Shown here: positions 28,561 to 36,245 of the stretch, piece after piece
Layout of the letters: the number at the start of each line of letters is the position of its first letter
How positions within the stretch are numbered: position 1 is the first letter of the stretch
Origin: an uncultured Clostridia bacterium
Lineage (GTDB): Bacteria; Bacillota; Clostridia; TANB77; CAG-508
Length of the DNA stretch: 64,000 nucleotides
NCBI GenBank assembly: GCA_934130935.1
Contig: CAKOYQ010000002.1
Coordinates: forward strand, 66,676 to 130,675
Direction of reading: 5' to 3'
Made by a program: the position numbers and the translations under genes
The notes under the pieces: model-generated
What the model saw: only the letters and a program-made list of their open reading frames with translations
Databases searched by the model: none
What the model was told of the DNA's origin: nothing

Positions 28561-29226
28561 CTAAGAAATTCCTTTTAGTTCATCAATAATAACCTTATAA
28601 TCAGATGCCATTAAGATTGCTGTTCCTGCCACTAAAACGTTTGCGCCTGCATCTTTAACTCTTTGTGCTGTTTTTAAATTGATTCCTCCATCAACTTCAA
28701 TATCTATTTCTATATTTTTCTTTTCAATATATGTTTTCAATTCTGATATTTTTGATAACATATCTGTTATTAATGTCTGCCCACCTTTACCTGGTTCAAC
28801 TGTCATTACTAAACACATATGAATATATGGTAGATATTCATAGACACTTTCAATTACAGTTTCTGGTTTTACTGCTATGCCAACTCTTGACCCCTTTTCT
28901 TTTATTAAGTTAATATTTCTCATAACTTCTTCTTTGTTTTTACATGCTTCTAAATGAAATGTTATGATATTAGGTTCCATTGCTGAAAAAGCTTCAATTC
29001 CTGTTTCGATATCTTTTACCATTAAATGTATATCCATCGGTAAATTTGATATTCTTCTAATATAACTACTATATTCAAGCATATTTTGGTATGTGTTCTT
29101 TTCTACAAATTCTCCATCCATTACATCTATATGAAAATAGTCTGTTTTTGACTTTTCTAAAGCTAAAAATGTTTCTGCTTCTTTTCCTTTTTCTACATTC
29201 AATATCGACGTTGATACTTCTATCAT
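28561..29226 (-). CDS. rpe: ribulose-phosphate 3-epimerase
   Basis: A 221-residue TIM barrel of the pentose phosphate pathway. Metal and catalytic motifs HIDVMDGEFV, DIHLMV, ITFHLEA, MTVEPGKGGQ and DIEVDGGI are all present. In most Firmicutes it follows rsgA, as it does here with a 15-base gap, and GAGGA precedes the ATG at 29226. Confidence 0.96.
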   Translation of the reverse strand: MIEVSTSILNVEKGKEAETFLALEKSKTDYFHIDVMDGEFVEKNTYQNMLEYSSYIRRISNLPMDIHLMVKDIETGIEAFSAMEPNIITFHLEACKNKEEVMRNINLIKEKGSRVGIAVKPETVIESVYEYLPYIHMCLVMTVEPGKGGQTLITDMLSKISELKTYIEKKNIEIDIEVDGGINLKTAQRVKDAGANVLVAGTAILMASDYKVIIDELKGIS

Positions 29227-29241
29227 TACAATATCCTCCTC

Positions 29242-30118
29242 TTACCATCTATGTTTTTCTTTATCTTTTAACTCTTCATAAATAGTACAATATCTATCAT
29301 ATCTTTCTTGTGAAATCTTCCCATCTTTAATTGCTTTCTTTATCCCACAATTCTGTTCTTTTATATGAGTACATCCGAACAAATTCGCATTTTTGAATTT
29401 CTGAATTAAATTCTTTAAACATTTCACTTAAATTAGCACTTTCAATTTCGCTTATTTCAAAACTTGAAAATCCTGGTGTATCTGCTATATATGTATCTTT
29501 TTCTAATTCATATAATTTTGTATCAGTTGTTGTATTTTTTCCTTTTTTATTCTTTTTACTTATTTCTCCTTCTCGTGTTTTGTTAGTTTCAAACAGTACA
29601 TTTATTATACTTGATTTTCCTACTCCTGAATTTCCTGAAAATACACTTATTTTATTTTTTAATTGTTTTTTTAACTCATCTATGCCCTGACCTTGCTTTG
29701 CACTTGTAATTATTATGTTGTAACCAGCTTTTTTGTATAATTCTTCTATTTCTCTATAGGTGTCCTGTAAATCAATTTTATTTATTACTATTATTGAATC
29801 TATGCCCATCTTTTCTGCATATGCTAATTGTTTATCTAACATTAACAAATCTGGTTTTGGATTCTTCGTTGATATGATAAACACTATCTGATCTATATTT
29901 GCAATTTTAGGTCTTTTTATTTCATTTGTTCTCGGTTCAATTTTTTCTATTATTGCTAATTTTTTTTCTTGATCTGTTATTTGTATTTCTACTCTATCTC
30001 CTACCAATGGCGTAATCTCTTCATTTTTAAATCTTCCTCTTGCATATGCTTCATATAGTCCTTCTTTTGTCTCTATTTTATATGTATTAGATATGTTTCC
30101 TATTATTATTCCTTGCAT
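29242..30118 (-). CDS. rsgA: ribosome small subunit GTPase RsgA, split by a +1 shift at CGG
   Basis: RsgA is a circularly permuted GTPase that checks late 30S assembly. The zero frame from 30118 holds the OB fold, VINKIDL, GNSGVGKSSIIN (G1) and DTPGFSSF (G3), then runs out after KCEFV. The remaining conserved part (GCTHIKEQNCGIKKAI, ERYDRYCTIYEEL) is in the +1 frame, ending at 29242. Joining at CGG 29377-29375 rebuilds the zinc site C-x4-C-x-H-x5-C exactly as in the family and a normal length of 291 residues. Without the shift three of four zinc ligands are lost. Between it and prkC, normally its neighbour, lies an insertion (30199-30999). Confidence 0.88.
29375..29377 (-). other. in-frame CGG, proposed +1 frameshift site in rsgA
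   Basis: Zero-frame codon 248 is CGG, preceded by GTT and followed by A. Skipping C gives GGA TGT (Gly-Cys), the second zinc-ligand cysteine. The phase is checked: 30118-29377 is 741 and 29427-29376 is 51, both multiples of three. Family spacing C-x-F-x-x-C pins the junction to this codon or the one before. Confidence 0.75.
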
Positions 30119-30198
30119 AGCTCTCCTTTTTTTATTTTTTCTTAACTATATCACAGTTTTTACAAAAATACAATATTTAGAAATTTTTCTTTTTAAAA

Positions 30199-30455
30199 TA
30201 GTTACTAGGTAATATGTAATATAAATTAATATATAAAATGCGTAGACATATAAGCTTTGAATGGAATGATGAATGTGCATGGAAAAATTTTAGAAATTCT
30301 ATGCAATTTTATGGAAAGAGTTCACGAGAGTGGAAGGGTGCCATAAAATAAATTAGAATTTCTTAAATTTTGTAATAAACCGAAGAATGAAATGAAAAGC
30401 TTATATGTCTACGCATTTTATGCATTAATTTATATTAGTCATTACTAACTAAACT
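30199..30455. repeat. large inverted-repeat element (MITE-like or structured RNA)
   Basis: About 257 bp in a 506-bp gene-free gap. Arms 30233-30257 and 30397-30421 are a perfect 25-bp inverted repeat; beyond two mismatches they continue with 14 matched bases (217-230 with 424-437) and looser pairing outward to about 30199 and 30455. Inside, further nested pairs are seen (AGAAATTCT near 292-300 with AGAATTTCT at 355-363, TTTTATGG at 307-314 with CCATAAAA at 341-348, and CAC-GAGA-GTG at 323-332). The nesting of the inner stems suggests RNA folding rather than terminal repeats alone. No coding frame is present. Confidence 0.75.
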
Positions 30456-30509
30456 ATATTGCTACTATTATAAAAACCGAAATTAATAAATTTTATTTTA
30501 GAATTTTTC

Positions 30510-30538
30510 TTGACAATTACTCTACTTGGCTGTATACT
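30510..30538 (+). promoter_or_regulatory. sigma-A promoter of the coiled-coil gene
   Basis: TTGACA at 30510-30515 and TATACT at 30533-30538 with a 17-base spacer. It points at the gene at 30625, leaving an AT-rich leader of about 80 bases before GGAGGTG. Confidence 0.75.
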
Positions 30539-30624
30539 ATTATTGTATTTTTTCATTATTTATTTTATTATTTATTATTTTTTACTCTTATTTTTAAAGT
30601 CTTTAAAGAATCGGAGGTGATAAT

Positions 30625-30999
30625 ATGGATTTAGAAACCAAGTTTAATTTAATTTTAAAAGAATTAAAAAATATTTGTACTCAAATTGATAAAAGGTTTG
30701 AACAAGTTGATAAACATTTCGAAAAGATTGATAAAAGATTTGAACGAATCGAACATAGACTTGAAAAATTAGAATCAAAATTTGATACTCTTTCTAACGA
30801 GGTAGGTTCAATAAATAGACTTTTCTTTAAATCAGATATAAATACTCTTGAAAATTTTGAAACTTTATTTGAAGCAAACACAACACATGATGACAAGGAA
30901 CTAATTTTTGAAAATCAATTATGTAGATTACATGATTCATTAGACGATACTATTACTAGAGTTTCAATTTTAGAAAAAAATATGGCTGTTAATTCTTAA
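30625..30999 (+). CDS. small coiled-coil protein of unknown function
   Basis: A 124-residue protein. Residues 18-60 are repeated heptads built on the unit DKRFEQV/DKHFEKI/DKRFERI, which should form a parallel coiled coil; the rest is acidic and helical. There is no signal peptide or membrane segment. It has its own promoter (30510-30538), a strong ribosome site (GGAGGTG) and a hairpin after the stop (31026-31064), so it is a self-contained unit placed opposite to the surrounding prkC and rsgA genes, next to the inverted-repeat element. I do not recognise a family; similar heptad units occur in phage and surface-associated proteins. Confidence 0.75.
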   Translation: MDLETKFNLILKELKNICTQIDKRFEQVDKHFEKIDKRFERIEHRLEKLESKFDTLSNEVGSINRLFFKSDINTLENFETLFEANTTHDDKELIFENQLCRLHDSLDDTITRVSILEKNMAVNS

Positions 31000-31025
31000 T
31001 TTTTAAATCTCAATTTCAAAATTCA

Positions 31026-31064
31026 AACCCTATATATTGGTTCAAAAAACCTATATATAGGGTT
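31026..31064 (+). terminator. hairpin after the coiled-coil gene
   Basis: AACCCTATATAT at 31026-31037 pairs with its complement ending at 31064; short T-containing tract follows. It lies between the convergent coiled-coil gene and prkC and could serve both. Confidence 0.65.
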
Positions 31065-31092
31065 AAATTCTATTTTTAGCAATAACTTAAAC

Positions 31093-33081
31093 TTATGGTA
31101 TTGATAAAGTTGTGGTCTTATCTAAATCCATTGTATATGAAGTAGTTGCTCCATCTATAGTTATTTTTATTTGAATATTTCCTTGCCCACTAACATTTAC
31201 TGTCTTAGCAGTTTCATTCTCTTTTACTGTTTCATTATTTCTAGTTATTTGCTCACCATTAACTGTAACTTTAAAACTTACATCTTTAGGTTCATTGTCC
31301 TTTTCAACTTCGTTTCCATCATCATCTTTATCTGGTATTTTATCTTTATATCCTGTTATTTCTTTTACATTTATTGTTACTGTTCCAGTCTTAGTTTCTA
31401 CTAGCTTATTAACTGTTATAGTAATTGCACTGCCTTCATCAACTTTTTCGCCAGAAGATATACTTTGTTTTAAAACAACACCATTTCCTCTAGTTTTATC
31501 TTCATCATATTCAACAGTTACCTTTAATCCAATTCCTTCAAGATTTTGTTTTGCAGTTGCTTCATCTTGATATAGAACTGATGTTACAACAACTTGTTTT
31601 ATTCCTGTACCAATACTTATATAAACTTTTACTGTATCTCCTGCATTTACTTCTGTATCAGAATCTACATCTTGTTTTATTATTATTCCAGCTTCTACAG
31701 TTTTGCTTATTTCTTCTACATACTCAAGCTTAATTTTAGCATCATCAGCAGCTTCTTCTGCTTCTTCTTTGGTCAATCCTTTTAATTTAGGAACTTTAGT
31801 TTTTTCAGTTCCTAAACTTACTACAACTTTTACCTCTGTTTTTTGTTTAATTTTTCTACCTTCAACAAAAGGAGGTGTTTGAGATATTATTTGACCAGCT
31901 TCATATTCTGTATTATACACTGATTCATCTTCAACATATGTTAATTTATTTTCTTCTAATATTTTCTTTGCTTCATCAACTGTTTTTCCAACTAAATTTG
32001 GAATAGCCACATCTTTAGGTCTTGTAGCATTTGATACTCCAATAGTTGTTCCTATTGTAATAACAAATAATAATATTAGTCCAATGATTGCAGATGCTAC
32101 CTTATGTTCTTTTACAAATTCTATAAATTTATTAGGTTTCTTCCCATTTTTTGGATTTTTATTTGAACTTCTGTCCGCTTCTGCTCCAAGTGTTGTAATT
32201 CTTTGAGTTGGAAAATCTCCTTGGTAATCGTTATTATCAACAAAATCACCATTTGGTTCTTTCAAAGCTCTTTTTAAATCTAATAACATCGCTGTTGCAT
32301 TTTGATATCGCAAATTTACATCTTTCCTTAATGCTTTCATTATAATATCATTAACAGCAGATGGAATATTAGGATTTACTTCAATAGGTGGTTTCGGCTC
32401 TTCTTGCATATGTTTTAAAGCCACTGAAACAGGAGTATCTGCATCAAAAGGGACTTTTCCTGTTAGCATTTCATACATTACAACTCCTAATGAGTATAAA
32501 TCTGATTTTTCATCAGTAAATCCCCCTCTTGCATGTTCAGGAGAAAAATAATGTACAGAGCCTATTGTTGTCCCAAATGCTGTAATAGTAGAGTTTGAAA
32601 CTGCTTTTGCTATTCCAAAATCTGTTACTTTTGCAACTCCGTCTTCTGTAATTATAATATTATGTGGTTTTATATCTCTATGTATTATGTGGTTTCTGTG
32701 TGCAATCTCTAATGCTGACGCTATTTGAGTAGCTATATTAACAGACCATTTCCATGGTAGTGGACCCTTTTCTTCTATTATAATTTCTTTTAAAGTTTTT
32801 CCTTTTACTAATTCCATTACTATATAATATAGATTTCCATCAACACCTACATCATATACAGAAACAATATTAGGATGGGTTATACTTGCTGCTGATTGTG
32901 CTTCTACCTCAAACCTCTTTATAAACTCTTCATCTGTTGTGAATTCATCTCTTAATATCTTAACTGCCACATATCTATTTAATACATGACATTTTGCCTT
33001 ATATACTGTTGCCATTCCTCCACTACCAATTTTTTCAATAATCTCATATCTATTCCCCAACAATCTACCTTTTAAATCCAT
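31093..33081 (-). CDS. prkC: PASTA-domain serine/threonine protein kinase
   Basis: A 662-residue membrane kinase that senses peptidoglycan fragments and, in spore formers, can trigger germination. The kinase domain (residues 10-275) has GSGGMATVYKA, the catalytic HRDIKPHNI and DFGIAKA; a basic linker leads to one membrane helix (VASAIIGLILLFVITIG, about 330-348), then three PASTA repeats (about 358-560, e.g. VPKLKGLTKEEAEEAA) and a Thr/Lys-rich C-terminal domain. Its phosphatase partner is encoded 21 bases upstream. AAGGAGAG precedes the start. Confidence 0.96.
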   Translation of the reverse strand: MDLKGRLLGNRYEIIEKIGSGGMATVYKAKCHVLNRYVAVKILRDEFTTDEEFIKRFEVEAQSAASITHPNIVSVYDVGVDGNLYYIVMELVKGKTLKEIIIEEKGPLPWKWSVNIATQIASALEIAHRNHIIHRDIKPHNIIITEDGVAKVTDFGIAKAVSNSTITAFGTTIGSVHYFSPEHARGGFTDEKSDLYSLGVVMYEMLTGKVPFDADTPVSVALKHMQEEPKPPIEVNPNIPSAVNDIIMKALRKDVNLRYQNATAMLLDLKRALKEPNGDFVDNNDYQGDFPTQRITTLGAEADRSSNKNPKNGKKPNKFIEFVKEHKVASAIIGLILLFVITIGTTIGVSNATRPKDVAIPNLVGKTVDEAKKILEENKLTYVEDESVYNTEYEAGQIISQTPPFVEGRKIKQKTEVKVVVSLGTEKTKVPKLKGLTKEEAEEAADDAKIKLEYVEEISKTVEAGIIIKQDVDSDTEVNAGDTVKVYISIGTGIKQVVVTSVLYQDEATAKQNLEGIGLKVTVEYDEDKTRGNGVVLKQSISSGEKVDEGSAITITVNKLVETKTGTVTINVKEITGYKDKIPDKDDDGNEVEKDNEPKDVSFKVTVNGEQITRNNETVKENETAKTVNVSGQGNIQIKITIDGATTSYTMDLDKTTTLSIP

Positions 33082-33102
33082 TTTAATATCTCTCCTTATA
33101 GG

Positions 33103-33837
33103 TTATATGTTTTTAATTACTACAACTGTTATATTATCTAACCCACCATTTTCATTTGCTAAGTCTACAAGTCTGATAGGTGCTTTTTCAATATTTCCTT
33201 TTGCAATTTTAAATATATCTTCTTGTTTTACCATGTTTGTTAATCCATCTGATGAAATTAGTAAAATATCATCTCTTAAAAATCCTTTTACTGATACATC
33301 AGGTTCAACAAATGCATTACACCCAAGTGCTTTCATCAACATATTTTTTTTTGGATGCTTTTCTGCTTCCTCTTTTGTTATTGTTCCATCTTTTACTAAT
33401 TTTTGAACATAACTATGGTCTTGCGTTAATTTTCTTATAAAATCTTTTCTTATTCTATATATCCTACTGTCACCTATATGACCAATATATGCCTTATTAT
33501 TATATATTAAACAAACTTCTAAAGTAGTACCCATTCCTTCAAGTTCTTTATTTTCTTTTGCCTTTTCATATATTACCATATTGGCATATTCCATACTACT
33601 TGCTACTAATTGTATTAAATTCTCTTTGTCTTTTGGTGTTTCTTTAAAATTATTCTCTATATAACTCCTCGTGCATTTTATTGCCAAACTGCTCGCAATC
33701 TCTCCACCTTTGTATCCTCCCATGCCATCTGCTAATAAATACAGTTTGACTTCACTTGACGAATCAGATATATAATATGCATCTTGGTTCATTTCTCTAG
33801 CTTTTCCAATATCAGATTTTGCATAAGCTATTACCAT
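33103..33837 (-). CDS. prpC: PP2C-type protein phosphatase
   Basis: A 244-residue phosphatase that reverses PrkC action. The metal-binding motifs of the family are visible: REMNQDAYY, LLADGMGGYKGGE, GMGTTLEVCLIY, HIGDSRIYR and SSDGLTN, GGLDNITVVVI. It is upstream of prkC in the conserved rlmN-prpC-prkC order. The ribosome site is GAGGTGA. Confidence 0.96.
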   Translation of the reverse strand: MVIAYAKSDIGKAREMNQDAYYISDSSSEVKLYLLADGMGGYKGGEIASSLAIKCTRSYIENNFKETPKDKENLIQLVASSMEYANMVIYEKAKENKELEGMGTTLEVCLIYNNKAYIGHIGDSRIYRIRKDFIRKLTQDHSYVQKLVKDGTITKEEAEKHPKKNMLMKALGCNAFVEPDVSVKGFLRDDILLISSDGLTNMVKQEDIFKIAKGNIEKAPIRLVDLANENGGLDNITVVVIKNI

Positions 33838-33947
33838 CGTTTCACCTCGAATCTTTCTTTTTTATGTTATATCATAACTTATTATATTTTTCAATTGTTT
33901 TTTTAACATTTGTGAAAGATAAATATGGTTCTTTAATTCTTTTTTCT

Positions 33948-34973
33948 TCACACTTCTAAATTCTTTCTTCTCAACTGCCCACAAGCCGCATCAATATCTG
34001 AGCCCAATTCCCTTCTAATTGTAGCAACAATTCCATGAGCATTTAAATAATCTCTAAATTTCATAATATTTTCATTTGAACTTTTAGAATAAGCCCCATT
34101 CTCAATTTTATTAATTGGTATCAAATTCACATGACATAACATTCCTTTTAAAAGATGTACCAATTCTTTTGCATCCTCTAAATTATCATTATTATCTTTT
34201 GCCAATGCATATTCAAATGATATTCTCCTATTTGTTTTTGCAATATAATCTTTACAAGCTTGTATTAATTCTTTTATCGGAAATGCATTATTAACAGGCA
34301 TCATGCTACTTCTCTTCTCATCATTAGTTGCATGTAGTGATATTGACAATGTACATTGAATATTTTCATCTGCAAGTCTATAAATTCCTGGAACTAGCCC
34401 ACTGGTTGAAACACTTATGTGTCTTGCTCCTATATTTATTCCCTTTGGATTATTTATTATTCTAATTGCATTTACTACATTATTATAGTTATTTAATGGT
34501 TCCCCTATCCCCATAAATACTACATTCGAAATTTTTATTCCATTATCTCTTTCAACTGCGAGAATTTGTTCAACAATTTCTCCTGAACTTAAATTTCTTA
34601 TAAAATCGATTCCTGTTGATGCACAAAATTTACATCCCATTTTACATCCTATTTGTGATGATACACAAATACTATATCCATGATGATAACTCATCAATAC
34701 TGTCTCTATGGCATTTCCATCTAACACATCAAACAAATATTTTTTTGTTCCATCTAATGACTCTTGTTTTTTTAATATTTTAAAATTATGCATTTCATAA
34801 TTTTGTTTTAATTTTTCTCTTAATTCTAATGATAAATTTGTCATCTCATCAAAACTTGTAACTTTTGATTCATATAACCATTTAAATACTTGCTCTGCCC
34901 TAAATGGCTTTTCTCCAATTTGAACAAACTCTTCTTTTAGTGCTAACAAATCATAATCTTTTATATTTTTCAT
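33948..34973 (-). CDS. rlmN: 23S rRNA/tRNA adenine-C2 methyltransferase RlmN
   Basis: A 341-residue radical-SAM enzyme that methylates A2503 of 23S rRNA and A37 of some tRNAs. The cluster motif is CKMGCKFCAS; the methyl-carrying cysteine is in the C-terminal AACGQLR. FMGIGEPLNNYNNV and ISLHATNDEKRS are typical. Its ATG overlaps the stop of the U32 peptidase gene (TAATG). The frame is intact, in contrast to mtaB just upstream. Confidence 0.97.
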   Translation of the reverse strand: MKNIKDYDLLALKEEFVQIGEKPFRAEQVFKWLYESKVTSFDEMTNLSLELREKLKQNYEMHNFKILKKQESLDGTKKYLFDVLDGNAIETVLMSYHHGYSICVSSQIGCKMGCKFCASTGIDFIRNLSSGEIVEQILAVERDNGIKISNVVFMGIGEPLNNYNNVVNAIRIINNPKGINIGARHISVSTSGLVPGIYRLADENIQCTLSISLHATNDEKRSSMMPVNNAFPIKELIQACKDYIAKTNRRISFEYALAKDNNDNLEDAKELVHLLKGMLCHVNLIPINKIENGAYSKSSNENIMKFRDYLNAHGIVATIRRELGSDIDAACGQLRRKNLEV

Positions 34974-36202
34974 TATTTTTTTCTCCTAATAATCCAATCT
35001 TTTTTACACTCAAATGGAAGTATCATTTTTACTTTTTGATCTTTAACACCTGGGCTAACAGCATCAATTTCTGTATTAGTGTCAAAGTCCCATAATTTAT
35101 CAATTTCAAATTCAACAGTCTCAAGTTGATTTGGAACCAAAATCTCTAAAGTATCTCCAACTTGTAATCTGTTACGAATATCTATAATTGCTTTTTCTCC
35201 ATCATATCCTACAATCTTTCCACCAAATTGGTATTTTTCATTATATTGATGTCCATCATATTCTTGAATATCTGTGTTTTTTCTATCATTAAAATAAAAT
35301 GTTGTTAGTTCTCTTGTCTTTATTTTTTCTATCTCTTTCATATATTTTTCTGCATCATAATGTGTTGGATCTTTTTTATAATCATCTATTGCATTTCTAT
35401 ATATATTTACAATACTTGCAACATAATATTCTGTCTTTAAACGTCCTTCTATTTTTAAACTGTCAACTCCCATATCTATTATTTCTGGAAGTTCATTAAT
35501 TAGACATAAGTCTTTTGAAGAAAATATACTTGTTCCATATTCATTTGTTTCTATTGGCATAAATTGTCCTGGTGTGTTCTTTTCTTCTGCATATAAATTA
35601 TATGACCATCTACAACTTTGTGCACAATCTCCTAAATTAGCACTTCTACATGCTAAAAAGTCACTTAAAAAACATCTACCTGAATATGCAAAACATATTG
35701 CACCATGTATAAAAATTTCTATTTCCATATCTTCTGGTTTATTATCCATTATATATTTTAACTGTTTTTTATTCATTTCTCTTGCTAATATCATTCTTTT
35801 GGCACCATTTTTATACCAGAAGTTACAATCATGTAAACTTACAATATTTGCTTGTGTACTCACATTTATTGGTATACTTGGAGCATATTGCTTTAAAACT
35901 TCAATTACTCCTCCATCTGCTGCAATGATTCCATCAGGCTTTAGTTGTTCTATTTTTTTTGCCATTTCTATTATTTCTTCATATTTTTCATCCCATGCAA
36001 ATATATTTAATGTTACATAAACTTTTCTACCTATGCTATGTGCATATTTTATTGTATTTATCAAATCATCATCTTGCATGTCTGCTCTTGTTCTTAAAGA
36101 TAATGATGATGTTCCACAATATACTGCATCTGCCCCATAAAGAAAAGCTATTTTTGCCTTTTCAAATGAACCAGCTGGTGCTAATAATTCTACATCTTTC
36201 AT
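34973..36202 (-). CDS. peptidase U32 family protein
   Basis: About 409 residues beginning VELLAPAGSFEKAKIAFLYGADAVYCG, the hallmark of the U32 family. The conserved cysteine cluster is in GRCFLSDFLACR and GDCAQSCRW. Members include collagenase-like peptidases and, with established function, subunits for prephenate-independent hydroxylation of tRNA uridine (TrhP/RlhA). Between rlmN and mtaB, an RNA-modification role is the more likely reading here (inference from context). The ATG at 36202 is preferred to a TTG at 36214 that sits on the ribosome site. Confidence 0.9.
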   Translation of the reverse strand: MKDVELLAPAGSFEKAKIAFLYGADAVYCGTSSLSLRTRADMQDDDLINTIKYAHSIGRKVYVTLNIFAWDEKYEEIIEMAKKIEQLKPDGIIAADGGVIEVLKQYAPSIPINVSTQANIVSLHDCNFWYKNGAKRMILAREMNKKQLKYIMDNKPEDMEIEIFIHGAICFAYSGRCFLSDFLACRSANLGDCAQSCRWSYNLYAEEKNTPGQFMPIETNEYGTSIFSSKDLCLINELPEIIDMGVDSLKIEGRLKTEYYVASIVNIYRNAIDDYKKDPTHYDAEKYMKEIEKIKTRELTTFYFNDRKNTDIQEYDGHQYNEKYQFGGKIVGYDGEKAIIDIRNRLQVGDTLEILVPNQLETVEFEIDKLWDFDTNTEIDAVSPGVKDQKVKMILPFECKKDWIIRRKK

Positions 36203-36245
36203 ATACTTTCTCAATCCCTTCTTTTTTCAGTCATATAATTTTATC

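Noticed and set aside
30199..30455. 6S RNA
   Set aside because: Size is near that of 6S RNA, but the outer stem is too long and perfect and there is no clear large central bubble; kept as an unassigned element.
30199..30455. CRISPR repeat pair
   Set aside because: Only one inverted pair and no direct repeats with spacers; no cas genes nearby.
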